Assembly (NCBI GenBank): GCA_910584205.1
Contig: CAJUAA010000019.1
Coordinates: 10,040-74,039, forward strand
Direction: 5' to 3'
DNA length: 64,000 nucleotides
Source of the DNA: an uncultured Lachnospiraceae bacterium
GTDB lineage: Bacteria > Bacillota > Clostridia > Lachnospirales > Lachnospiraceae
The stretch's first letter is position 1; each line of letters starts with the position of its first letter. Below are positions 49,029-58,153 of this stretch, piece by piece. Made by a program: the position numbers and the translations under genes. Below the pieces are notes generated by a model. That model made no database searches. It saw only the letters and a list, made by a program, of their open reading frames with translations, and had not been told where the DNA came from.

Positions 49029-49586
49029 TTACAGCCTGCGGATGAGCACCGGGATCGGGGGATGTGCCGGCCGGTTGTAATAAGCGGAAAGGATGACCAG
49101 ATAACTCCGGGGATCCAGGCTTTTCAAAAAGGGGAGGAGCGCATCCCGCTCTTCAAAGCCGGTATCTTTGCCGCTGTAGATACACAGGCTGATCAGGCCG
49201 TCTTTCTTCAGGAGGGTCAGGGACTGTTCCAGCGCGTCGAGGCTGGTGTCCGCTTTTGTGGCAAGGGCGTGATCGCCGCCAGGCAGATATCCCAGATTGA
49301 ACGTGATACAGCTGACGCTGCCGGCGGAGGCATAATGATGCATATGGCTGTGGGAATCCAGGATGAGCCGGTAATTATCCGGCACGCCGGATTCCCGCAG
49401 CCTTTTTTTCGTATTCTGAAGCGCCGCCTCCTGAATGTCAAAGGCGAGAACCTTTCCGTGAGGGCCTGCCAGCCGGCATAAAAGCTCCGTGTCGCGGCCG
49501 TTTCCCATGGTGGCGTCGATGCACAGGTCGCCGGGGCGTACCTGCAGGCTGATAAAATGACGGCACCAGTCTGTGATCTGATACAT
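49029..49586 (-). CDS. Class I SAM-dependent methyltransferase, YtqB-like
   Basis: A 185-residue protein. SAM-binding motif I is DLCIDATMGNGRDTELLC, motif II VLAFDIQEAAL, and ITFNLGYLPGGDH supplies the NPPY-like region. The MraW-like short form without an inserted domain matches YtqB-type enzymes, some of which modify tRNA wobble uridines. ATG 49586 has GGAGG seven bases upstream. The longer frame to 49775 is non-coding. It ends three bases from the convergent mscL gene. Confidence 0.88.
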   Translation of the reverse strand: MYQITDWCRHFISLQVRPGDLCIDATMGNGRDTELLCRLAGPHGKVLAFDIQEAALQNTKKRLRESGVPDNYRLILDSHSHMHHYASAGSVSCITFNLGYLPGGDHALATKADTSLDALEQSLTLLKKDGLISLCIYSGKDTGFEERDALLPFLKSLDPRSYLVILSAYYNRPAHPPIPVLIRRL

Positions 49587-49833
49587 GTAAATGCCTCCTT
49601 TCTTCTGTGGCTGATTGTACCATAAAATACAATGCAAAGAAAGTCCCCAGCGGGCCGGGAAAACTGTCGGGAAATTGCCGGAAAGCGGGAAAAGAGAAGG
49701 TTCGGCGGTGCCTTCGAACAGCATTGACCGAAGGGACGAGATAGGATATAATGAGAAAACGAAGCATGAGGTCACGGGTTTATCCGCGCTGTGTTGCGGC
49801 GGTCCGCCCGTGCAGGCCCTGGAAGGAGTTTGT

Positions 49834-50682
49834 ATGAGTTACGCAGATCAGCTGTTTATCGATATGTGCCGGGATATTCTGGACAACGGGACCAGTACGG
49901 AAGGGGAGAAGGTCCGCCCCAGGTGGGAGGACGGAACTGCAGCCTACACGATCAAGCGTTTTGGCATTGTGAACCGGTATGACCTCCGCAGGGAGTTTCC
50001 GGCGCTGACGCTGAGAAAAACCGCGCTGAAAAGCTGTATGGATGAGATTCTGTGGATCTATCAGAAAAAATCAGCGGATATCCATGACCTGAACAGCCAT
50101 ATATGGGATGAGTGGGCGGATGAGAACGGGTCCATCGGGAAAGCCTACGGCTATCAGATCGGCGTGAAACATGCCTACAAGGAAGGCAGGATGGATCAGA
50201 TGGACCGGGTGCTCTATGACCTGAAAAACAATCCGTTCAGCCGCCGGATCATGACCAATACGTATGTTCATGCGGATCTGAGCGAGATGCGGCTCTATCC
50301 CTGCGCCTATGGGGTCACCTACAATGTGACGCAGGGCCGGGGGGAGGACAGTCTGACTCTGAACATGGTGCTGAACCAGCGTTCTCAGGATGTTCTGATG
50401 GCGAACAACTGGAATGTATGCCAGTATGCCATTCTGCTCATGATGGTGGCGCAGGTAAGCGGCATGATTCCGGGGGAGCTTCTGCATGTGATCGCGGATG
50501 CCCATATCTATGACCGGCATGTGGAACTTGTAAGGGAACTGATACAAAGGGAGAGTTATCCGGCCCCGAAGGTCACGCTGAATCCGGAGGTGACGGATTT
50601 CTATGCGTTTACGACGGCGGACCTTCAGGTGGAGGGATATCGGACGGGACCCCAGATAAAAAATATTCCGGTGGCAGTCTAG
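49834..50682 (+). CDS. thyA: Thymidylate synthase
   Basis: A 282-residue folate-dependent enzyme that methylates dUMP to dTMP, oxidising methylene-THF to dihydrofolate. RRIMTNTYVHADLSEM supplies phosphate-binding arginines, the catalytic cysteine lies in RLYPCAYGVTYNV, and QRSQDVLMANNWNVCQYA and IADAHIYDRH complete the site. The residue after the catalytic cysteine is Ala, where many ThyA have His. ATG 49834 has AAGGAG upstream. The dfrA gene follows, regenerating the folate. Confidence 0.94.
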   Translation: MSYADQLFIDMCRDILDNGTSTEGEKVRPRWEDGTAAYTIKRFGIVNRYDLRREFPALTLRKTALKSCMDEILWIYQKKSADIHDLNSHIWDEWADENGSIGKAYGYQIGVKHAYKEGRMDQMDRVLYDLKNNPFSRRIMTNTYVHADLSEMRLYPCAYGVTYNVTQGRGEDSLTLNMVLNQRSQDVLMANNWNVCQYAILLMMVAQVSGMIPGELLHVIADAHIYDRHVELVRELIQRESYPAPKVTLNPEVTDFYAFTTADLQVEGYRTGPQIKNIPVAV

Positions 50683-50730
50683 GCCGGAAACAGGAATGTT
50701 AAATATTTAACAGGAAAAAAGGTGGAGAAT

Positions 50731-51225
50731 ATGAACGTAATTGTGGCAGTGGATAAAAACTGGGGGATCGGTTACAGGAATAAACTTCTGGTGAGCATTC
50801 CCGAGGATATGAAATTTTTCAGAAATGAGACGGAAGGCCGGGTGGTGGTCATGGGCCGGAAGACGCTGGAGAGCTTCCCGGGCGGGCTTCCGCTGAAAAA
50901 CCGTACGAACATCGTGCTGACGAAAAACCGGAATTACCGGGTAAAGGGAGCGGTGGTGCTGCATTCTCCCGAGGAGGTTCTGGAAGAGATCCGGAATTAT
51001 TCTTCGGAGGATGTGTATATCATCGGCGGGGACAGCATTTACCGGCAGTTTCTCCCTTATTGTGATGTGGCGCATGTGACGCGGATCGATCACGCCTATG
51101 AGGCGGACGCCTGGTTTCCGGATATCAGCCGGATGCCGGAATGGGTTCTGACGGGAGAAAGCGAGGAGAAGACCTGTTTTGACCTGGAATACCGTTTCTG
51201 CAGGTATGAGAGACAGGGGGCCTGA
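50731..51225 (+). CDS. dfrA: Dihydrofolate reductase
   Basis: A 164-residue enzyme that reduces dihydrofolate to tetrahydrofolate with NADPH. MNVIVAVDKNWGIGYRNKLLVSIPEDMKFF carries the acidic substrate residue. VVMGRKTLESFPGGLPLKNRTNIVLTKN and VYIIGGDSIYRQFLPYCD bind NADPH. ATG 50731 was chosen with GGTGGAG upstream. It is the partner of thyA, and three bases separate it from the rod-shape/division gene. Confidence 0.95.
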   Translation: MNVIVAVDKNWGIGYRNKLLVSIPEDMKFFRNETEGRVVVMGRKTLESFPGGLPLKNRTNIVLTKNRNYRVKGAVVLHSPEEVLEEIRNYSSEDVYIIGGDSIYRQFLPYCDVAHVTRIDHAYEADAWFPDISRMPEWVLTGESEEKTCFDLEYRFCRYERQGA

Positions 51226-51227
51226 GC

Positions 51228-52427
51228 ATGGCGAAAAGAAGGAGAGAGAAACTCTTCCAGTTCAGCCTGCGGGGGCTGGACACCAATCTGATGGTGGTGC
51301 TCTTTTTTGTCATGGTGTTCGGGTTTATCATGATTTACAGCGCCAGCTACTATACGGCGGGCCTGAGCAAGGCGTATAACTACGATTCCATGTATCTTCT
51401 GAAAAACCAGATCATTTACAGTATTCTGGGAGTGGCGGCGATGATCGTGGTGTCCTGCATCAACTACCATTTCTGGAGTTATCTGGTCGTTCCAGGTTAC
51501 GCGGTCTGTGTGATTCTGGTGCTGCTTCTGAAGGTGAAATCCATCGCCGTTACGGTGAAGGGCGCCACCAGATGGCTGAGGTTCGGACCGGTGCAGTTTC
51601 AGGTGGCGGAGCCGGTGAAGCTCATCATGATCGTGTTCATGGCGGCGTTTATCGTGGCGAGAAGGCATCATCTGAGAAGCTGGAAGTCCATGCTCCAGCT
51701 GATCCTGCCCTCGGCGGTCATATCGGCCATGATCCTGAAGATCAGCAACAACATGAGTACGGCGGCGATCCTGCTGGGAATCTCGGTCTTCATGATCTAT
51801 GTGGTACATCCGGAGCAGTGGAAGTTCATCCTGTGCGCGGCCGGGGTGGCGGCCATGGTGGCGGGCGTATTGTATTATGTGAGCCATCTGGACCCGATCC
51901 AGATGCAGGAAAATTTCCGGCTGGTCCGTGTCCGCGCATGGCTGTATCCCTATGAATACGAGCAGGACAAGGCGTTCCAGTCCCTTCAGGGGCTCTACGC
52001 CATCGGTTCCGGCGGCCTGTGGGGAAAGGGACTGGGGAACAGCATTCAGAAGCTGGGCAAGATCCCGGAGCCCTATAACGACTACATATTTGCCATCATC
52101 TGCGAGGAACTGGGAATCTTCGGAGCAGGCCTGATTATCCTGCTGTTCATCTACCTGCTGTACCGGATCTATTCCATCTCCCAGACAGCGGAAGACCTGT
52201 TCGGGCGCATGCTTTCCATCGGGGTCATGTCCCATATTGCGCTTCAGGTGATCCTGAACCTGATGGTGGTGACGAACCTGTTTCCGACCACGGGCGTGAC
52301 GCTGCCGTTTTTCAGCTATGGAGGAACGGCGACCGTATTCCTGCTGATGGAGATCGGGCTGGTGCTGAGCGTGAATAAATACAGTGTGAAAAAACGCCTG
52401 GACAATCTCCGGGCAGGCTTTGATTAA
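51228..52427 (+). CDS. FtsW/RodA/SpoVE family peptidoglycan polymerase
   Basis: A 399-residue SEDS protein with about ten membrane segments. IMIYSASYYT near TM1, VKGATRWLRFGPVQFQVAEPVKL, the large extracytoplasmic loop with WLYPYEYEQDKAFQSLQGLYAIGSGGLWGKGLG and the late LPFFSYGGTATVFLLMEIGL are family signatures. These proteins polymerise lipid II into glycan strands with a partner PBP. Whether it acts in elongation, division or sporulation cannot be told here, as no pbp gene is adjacent. Confidence 0.92.
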   Translation: MAKRRREKLFQFSLRGLDTNLMVVLFFVMVFGFIMIYSASYYTAGLSKAYNYDSMYLLKNQIIYSILGVAAMIVVSCINYHFWSYLVVPGYAVCVILVLLLKVKSIAVTVKGATRWLRFGPVQFQVAEPVKLIMIVFMAAFIVARRHHLRSWKSMLQLILPSAVISAMILKISNNMSTAAILLGISVFMIYVVHPEQWKFILCAAGVAAMVAGVLYYVSHLDPIQMQENFRLVRVRAWLYPYEYEQDKAFQSLQGLYAIGSGGLWGKGLGNSIQKLGKIPEPYNDYIFAIICEELGIFGAGLIILLFIYLLYRIYSISQTAEDLFGRMLSIGVMSHIALQVILNLMVVTNLFPTTGVTLPFFSYGGTATVFLLMEIGLVLSVNKYSVKKRLDNLRAGFD

Positions 52428-52442
52428 AGGAGAGACGTGCCT

Positions 52443-53501
52443 ATGTATCGCGATCATACAAAAACCGTGCAGATCGGCGACCGGGTCATCGGAGGGGGCA
52501 ACCCGATCCTGATCCAGTCCATGACCAACACAAGAACGGAGGATGTGGAGGCCACCGTTGCCCAGATTGAACGGCTGGCCAGGGCGGGCTGCGAGATCGT
52601 CCGCTGCACCGTGCCGACCATGGAGGCGGCGCTGGCGCTGAAAGAGATCCGGGAGCGGATCACGATTCCGCTGGTGGCGGACATTCATTTTGATTACCGG
52701 ATGGCCATTGCCGCCATGGAGAACGGGGCGGACAAGATTCGCATCAATCCGGGGAACATCGGAAGCCGGGAGCGGATCAAGGCGGTGACCGATACGGCAA
52801 GGGAACGGAACATCCCCATCCGCGTGGGGGTGAACAGCGGTTCTCTGGAGAAGGAACTGATTGAAAAATACCACGGAGTCACGGCGGAGGGGATCGTGGA
52901 GAGCGCCCTTGACAAGGTGAAGGTCATCGAAGACCTGGGATACGACAATCTGGTCGTCAGCATCAAATCCTCGGACGTGATGATGTGCGCCAGGGCCCAT
53001 GAGCTGATCGCGGACCAGACGGACCATCCGCTCCATGTGGGCATCACGGAAGCGGGCACGCTGTTTTCCGGAAACATCAAGTCGGCAGTGGGGCTTGGCC
53101 TGATCCTGAGCAAAGGGATCGGAGATACGGTCCGCGTGTCCCTCACCGGCGATCCGGTGGAGGAGATCAAGTCGGCGAAGCTGATCCTCCGGACGCTGGG
53201 CCTTAGAAAGGGCGGGATCGAGGTGGTGTCATGCCCCACCTGCGGGCGGACGAAGATCGACCTGATCAGCCTTGCCAACCAGGTGGAGACCATGGCGGCG
53301 GAATTTCCGCTGGATATCAAAGTAGCGGTCATGGGCTGCGTGGTCAACGGTCCCGGAGAGGCAAGGGAAGCGGATATCGGCATTGCCGGAGGAGTCGGCG
53401 AGGGACTTCTGATCCGGCATGGAGAAGTGGTGAAGAAGCTGCCGGAGGGCGAGCTTCTGGACGCGCTCCGAAAGGAGCTGGAGAACTGGAACCATGAATG
53501 A
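52443..53501 (+). CDS. ispG: 4-hydroxy-3-methylbut-2-enyl diphosphate synthase
   Basis: A 352-residue iron-sulfur enzyme of the MEP isoprenoid pathway that converts MEcPP to HMBPP. The barrel start GDRVIGGGNPILIQSMTNT, PLVADIHFDYR and KIRINPGNIG lead to the 4Fe-4S cysteines in VSCPTCGRTKID and VMGCVVNGPGEA. ATG 52443 has AAAGGAG ten bases upstream, and GTG 52437 is an alternative. It overlaps polC by eight bases. Confidence 0.95.
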   Translation: MYRDHTKTVQIGDRVIGGGNPILIQSMTNTRTEDVEATVAQIERLARAGCEIVRCTVPTMEAALALKEIRERITIPLVADIHFDYRMAIAAMENGADKIRINPGNIGSRERIKAVTDTARERNIPIRVGVNSGSLEKELIEKYHGVTAEGIVESALDKVKVIEDLGYDNLVVSIKSSDVMMCARAHELIADQTDHPLHVGITEAGTLFSGNIKSAVGLGLILSKGIGDTVRVSLTGDPVEEIKSAKLILRTLGLRKGGIEVVSCPTCGRTKIDLISLANQVETMAAEFPLDIKVAVMGCVVNGPGEAREADIGIAGGVGEGLLIRHGEVVKKLPEGELLDALRKELENWNHE

Positions 53502-56500
53502 AAAACCGTTTTTTGACGTATTCCGGACACTGAAGGTGGATGAGAGCCTGCGTACGCTCTTTGGACAGACCGTCGTAACCAGAGTGTCCATGACTCCGAA
53601 CCAGGATGTGTTCCGGGTGTATCTTACCAGTAAAAAGCTGATTGCCAAAAATCAGCTTTTTCAGTTGGAGGAACAGATCCGCCGGCAGATTTTCGGCTGC
53701 CGGAAGGTGCGGGTGCATATTTTTGAAAAATTCCTGCTGTCCGGGCAGTATACGCCGGAGAAGCTGTGGGCGGTCTATGAGGACAGCGTCCTCATGGAGC
53801 TGGAACGGTACAGCCCCTACAAACGCAGTATCATGAAACACGCCAGGATGAACTTCCAGGAGGAGGATACCGTCCGGTTCGGCGTTTCCAGCAGGATCTG
53901 CGACAAAGAGGCCGTGGACGACCTGGCGAGGATTCTGGACCGGGTGTTCAACGAGCGCTGCGGTTTCCGGGTAAAGGTGGACGTGGAATATCTGGACCTG
54001 GACGATCCGGAGAGCCGGGAGAGGAACGAAGCGGAATTCCAGCAGAAGATCACCTTCCTGAGCGAGAACCTGCGGAAGGAGAGGGCCCGGAAGGCAGAGG
54101 TCCCGGACGGGGAGCAGACGGAGAACCGGGAAGAGAAGGACCCCGTCTTAAAAGGCGGCGGGAATAGCGGGCAGGAAAAGGCCAGAGGCAGAAGAAGAGC
54201 CGGTTTTCCGGAGCGCCGGGGCGCGGAAGGCGGACGAAGCTTCACATTCCGGAAAAGCGACAATCCGGATGTGCTCTACGGGCGGGATTTTGAAGACGAA
54301 CCCATTACGCTGGATCAGGTCGTCGAGGAGATGGGCGAGGTTACCGTCCGGGGCCAGATCCGGAACATGGAGGAGCGGGAGATCCGCGGAGAGCGGACGA
54401 TCATCACCCTGACCGTCACGGATTTTACCGATACGATTCATGTTAAAATGTTCACAAAGAATGAAGCGCTGCCGGAGATACGGGAACCGCTTCAGAAAGG
54501 GGCCTTTGTGAAGATCAAAGGAATGACGACACTGGACCGTTTTGACCACGAGCTGACGATCAGTTCGGTCACCGGCATCAAGAAGATCGCGGATTTCACC
54601 ACTTCCCGCATGGATTACGCCTACAAAAAGAGGGTAGAGCTGCACTGCCATACAAAGATGAGCGACATGGACGGGGTGACGGACGCTTCCGCGCTTTTAA
54701 AGCGGGCGAAGTCCTGGGGGATGCCGGCCCTTGCCATTACCGACCATGGATGCGTGCAGGCGTTTACGGAGGCCAGCCACACCATCGGCAAGGAGGAAGA
54801 GTTCAAGGTTATCTACGGAGTGGAGGGCTATCTGGTGGACGACCTGAAGGAGGTCGTGGAGAACGAAAAGGGCCAGAGCCTGGACGACTCCTACGTGGTC
54901 TTCGATCTGGAGACCACCGGGCTCAGCGCGGTCAATCACCGGATCATTGAGATCGGCGCGGTGAAGGTGGAGGAAGGCAGGATCACGGAGCGGTTCAGTA
55001 CGTTTGTCAACCCCCGGGAGCCGATCCCCTTTGAGATCGAACAGCTGACCGGCATCAGCGACGAGATGGTGATCGACGCTCCGGCGATCGAGGAGGTGCT
55101 GCCGGAATTCCTGAAGTTCTGCGGGGGATGTGTGCTGATCGCTCACAACGCGTCCTTTGACGCGGGATTTATCGAGGAAAACTGCAGGAGGCTGGGAATC
55201 GAGACGGACTTTACTGTGGGGGACACGGTGGCCATGGCGCGGATCCTGCTCCCCAGCCTGAGCAAATTCAAGCTCGACCATGTGGCAAAGGCGCTGGGGA
55301 TTCCTCTGGACCACCATCACCGGGCGGTGGACGACGCGGCGTGCACGGCGGACATTTTTGTCAGATTCATCGAGATGTTCAAAGCCAGGGACGTCATGAC
55401 GCTGGATGCGGTCAATGAGATGGGAAAGACCAACGTGGCGGCCATCAAAAAGATGCCGACCTACCATATTATCATTCTGGCCAAAAATGACATCGGAAGG
55501 GTCAATCTGTATCGGCTGGTATCCATGTCCCATCTGGAGTATTTTGCAAGGCGCCCTCGGATTCCCAAAAGCGAACTGCAGAAATACCGGGAGGGGCTGA
55601 TCGTCGGTTCCGCCTGCGAGGCGGGAGAGCTGTATCAGGCGATCCTCCGGGGGGCGCCCAGACAGGATATTGCCCGGATCGTGGGATTTTATGACTATCT
55701 GGAAATCCAGCCGCTGGGAAACAATGCGTTTATGCTGCGGGATGAGAAGAATCCGGTCACATCCGAGGAGGATCTCCGGGAAAATGTCCGTAAGATTGTG
55801 CGACTTGGTGAAGAATTTAACAAGCCGGTGGCGGCAACCTGTGACGTGCACTTTATGGACCCGGAGGATGAGGTGTACCGGAGGATCATCATGGCGGGCA
55901 AGGGCTTTGCGGACGCGGACCAGCAGGCGCCGCTGTACCTTCGGACCACGGAGGAGATGCTGAAGGAATTCGAGTTTCTCGGCAGTGAAAAGGCGGAAGA
56001 GGTGGTCATCACCAATACCAACCGGATCTCGGACATGTGCGAGCATCTGTCGCCGGTGCGGCCGGACAAATGCCCGCCGGTGATTCCGGATTCGGACAAG
56101 ATCCTCCGGGAAATCTGTTATCAGAAGGCGTGGGAGATCTACGGAAAGGAGCTTCCCGAGGTGGTGACGGAGCGGCTGGAGAGGGAGCTGAAATCCATCA
56201 TCGGCAATGGATTCGCGGTCATGTACATCATCGCCCAGAAGCTGGTGTGGAAGTCCAACGACGACGGCTATCTGGTGGGATCCCGGGGTTCCGTGGGGTC
56301 TTCGTTCGTGGCGACCATGGCGGGAATTACGGAGGTCAATCCCTTAAGCCCCCACTACATCTGTCCGGAATGCCATTACAGCGATTTTGACTCGGAGGAA
56401 GTGAAAACATACGCGGGTATGGCGGGCTGCGACATGCCGGACCGGTCCTGCCCCAAATGCGGCGCCAGGCTGAAGAAAGAGGGATTTGACATTCCCTTTG

Positions 56501-57966
56501 AGACGTTCCTGGGGTTCAAGGGCAATAAAGAGCCGGATATCGACCTGAACTTTTCCGGCGACTATCAGTCCAAGGCGCATAAATATACGGAAGTAATCTT
56601 CGGCGCCGGACAGACCTACCGGGCGGGAACCATCGGAACGCTGGCGGACAAGACAGCGTTCGGCTATGTAAAAAGATACTATGAGGAACGGGGCAGCAGT
56701 AAGAGGAACTGCGAGATCGACCGGATCGTCGCGGGATGCACGGGCATCCGGAGGACCACCGGCCAGCATCCGGGCGGAATCATCGTGCTGCCCATCGGGG
56801 AGACGATCTACTCCTTTACGCCGGTGCAGCATCCGGCAAACGATACGACGACGGATATTGTGACGACTCATTTTGATTATCACTCCATCGACCATAATCT
56901 GCTGAAGCTGGACATTCTGGGGCATGATGATCCTACCATGATCCGTATGCTGGAGGACCTGACCGGCATCAAGGCCACGGAGATCCCGCTGGACGACCCC
57001 CAGGTCATGACGCTGTTTCAGAGCACCGAAGCGCTGGGAATCAAACCGGAGGACATCGGGGGCACGAAGCTGGGGTCCCTTGGCATTCCGGAGTTCGGCA
57101 CAGAATTTGCCATGCAGATGCTGATCGACACCCATCCGACGCATTTCTCGGACCTGGTGCGGATCGCGGGGCTGGCGCACGGTACGGACGTGTGGCTGGG
57201 CAATGCCCAGACGCTGATCCAGGAGGGAAAGGCGACCATTTCCACAGCCATCTGTACCAGGGACGACATTATGGTCTATCTGATCGGCATGGGGCTGGAC
57301 AGCGAGCTGGCCTTTACGATCATGGAAAGCGTCCGCAAGGGAAAAGGGCTGAAGCAGGAATGGAAACAGGCCATGACGGAGCACGGAGTGCCCGACTGGT
57401 ATATCTGGTCATGCGAAAAAATCAAATATATGTTTCCGAAGGCCCACGCGGCCGCCTATGTGATGATGGCGTGGCGGATCGCCTACTGCAAGATCAATTA
57501 TCCCCTGGCCTACTACGCCGCGTACTTCAGCATCCGGGCTTCCGCATTCAGCTATGAGATCATGTGCCAGGGCAGGGAGCGTCTGGAATACTATATGGCG
57601 GACTACAAAAGGAGGAGCGATACGCTGTCCAAAAAGGAACAGGATACGCTGAAGGATATGAAGAGCGTGCAGGAGATGTACGCCCGCGGGTATGAGTTTA
57701 TGAAGGTGGACATCTACCGGGCGGAGGCGCACAAGTTCCAGATCCTGGACGGAAAGCTGATGCCGGCGCTGTCCACCATCGAGGGCCTCGGGGACAAGGC
57801 GGCGGACCAGCTGGTGGAAGCGGCGGCTCAGGGGACGTTTCTCTCCAGGGACGATCTGCGCCAGCGGAGTAAGCTGAGCAAGACGGTCATCGACCTGATG
57901 GGGGACCTGGGGCTCCTGGAGGGGCTTCCGGAATCCAACCAGCTGTCGCTGTTTGATTTCGGATAG
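53494..57966 (+). CDS. polC: DNA polymerase III PolC
   Basis: The 1490-residue Gram-positive replicase. An N-terminal domain (about 1-200) is followed by a low-complexity charged stretch (about 195-255), an OB fold (about 270-350), the split PHP domain (about 372-430, RVELHCHTKMSD), the DEDD proofreading exonuclease (about 465-640, VVFDLETTGL, HHRAVDDA), a zinc ribbon (about 958, CPECHYSD and CPKCGARL), the palm with PDIDLNFSGDYQ (about 1014) and a C-terminal HhH region (LSTIEGLGDKAADQL). It overlaps ispG by eight bases, so it is probably cotranscribed with the upstream genes. Confidence 0.97.
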   Translation: MNEKPFFDVFRTLKVDESLRTLFGQTVVTRVSMTPNQDVFRVYLTSKKLIAKNQLFQLEEQIRRQIFGCRKVRVHIFEKFLLSGQYTPEKLWAVYEDSVLMELERYSPYKRSIMKHARMNFQEEDTVRFGVSSRICDKEAVDDLARILDRVFNERCGFRVKVDVEYLDLDDPESRERNEAEFQQKITFLSENLRKERARKAEVPDGEQTENREEKDPVLKGGGNSGQEKARGRRRAGFPERRGAEGGRSFTFRKSDNPDVLYGRDFEDEPITLDQVVEEMGEVTVRGQIRNMEEREIRGERTIITLTVTDFTDTIHVKMFTKNEALPEIREPLQKGAFVKIKGMTTLDRFDHELTISSVTGIKKIADFTTSRMDYAYKKRVELHCHTKMSDMDGVTDASALLKRAKSWGMPALAITDHGCVQAFTEASHTIGKEEEFKVIYGVEGYLVDDLKEVVENEKGQSLDDSYVVFDLETTGLSAVNHRIIEIGAVKVEEGRITERFSTFVNPREPIPFEIEQLTGISDEMVIDAPAIEEVLPEFLKFCGGCVLIAHNASFDAGFIEENCRRLGIETDFTVGDTVAMARILLPSLSKFKLDHVAKALGIPLDHHHRAVDDAACTADIFVRFIEMFKARDVMTLDAVNEMGKTNVAAIKKMPTYHIIILAKNDIGRVNLYRLVSMSHLEYFARRPRIPKSELQKYREGLIVGSACEAGELYQAILRGAPRQDIARIVGFYDYLEIQPLGNNAFMLRDEKNPVTSEEDLRENVRKIVRLGEEFNKPVAATCDVHFMDPEDEVYRRIIMAGKGFADADQQAPLYLRTTEEMLKEFEFLGSEKAEEVVITNTNRISDMCEHLSPVRPDKCPPVIPDSDKILREICYQKAWEIYGKELPEVVTERLERELKSIIGNGFAVMYIIAQKLVWKSNDDGYLVGSRGSVGSSFVATMAGITEVNPLSPHYICPECHYSDFDSEEVKTYAGMAGCDMPDRSCPKCGARLKKEGFDIPFETFLGFKGNKEPDIDLNFSGDYQSKAHKYTEVIFGAGQTYRAGTIGTLADKTAFGYVKRYYEERGSSKRNCEIDRIVAGCTGIRRTTGQHPGGIIVLPIGETIYSFTPVQHPANDTTTDIVTTHFDYHSIDHNLLKLDILGHDDPTMIRMLEDLTGIKATEIPLDDPQVMTLFQSTEALGIKPEDIGGTKLGSLGIPEFGTEFAMQMLIDTHPTHFSDLVRIAGLAHGTDVWLGNAQTLIQEGKATISTAICTRDDIMVYLIGMGLDSELAFTIMESVRKGKGLKQEWKQAMTEHGVPDWYIWSCEKIKYMFPKAHAAAYVMMAWRIAYCKINYPLAYYAAYFSIRASAFSYEIMCQGRERLEYYMADYKRRSDTLSKKEQDTLKDMKSVQEMYARGYEFMKVDIYRAEAHKFQILDGKLMPALSTIEGLGDKAADQLVEAAAQGTFLSRDDLRQRSKLSKTVIDLMGDLGLLEGLPESNQLSLFDFG

Positions 57967-57989
57967 GCGGCGATGAGACATTCTGAACA

Positions 57990-58020
57990 AAATTTCAGAT
58001 CGAAAATGATCGAAATTTTT
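57990..58020 (+). terminator. Weak hairpin terminator after polC
   Basis: A stem of AAATTTC-(A)-GATC (57990-58001) with GATC-GAAATTT (58008-58018), one bulged base, loop GAAAAT, then TT. Confidence 0.5.
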
Positions 58021-58036
58021 GCATGCGGCGCTTTAC

Positions 58037-58065
58037 TTGACTGCCTTTTTAAGCTATACTATACC
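58037..58065 (+). promoter_or_regulatory. Probable promoter of purA
   Basis: TTGACT (58037-58042), a 17-base spacer and TATACC (58060-58065), about 88 bases before the start. Confidence 0.5.
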
Positions 58066-58153
58066 GTGTGTGCGGTCGGAAGATCCTGATGGGGCCGCGC
58101 AGGAACACGCAGGACAGACAGGCGCTTTGCCTGTGAAATGGAGGAATTAAGAT

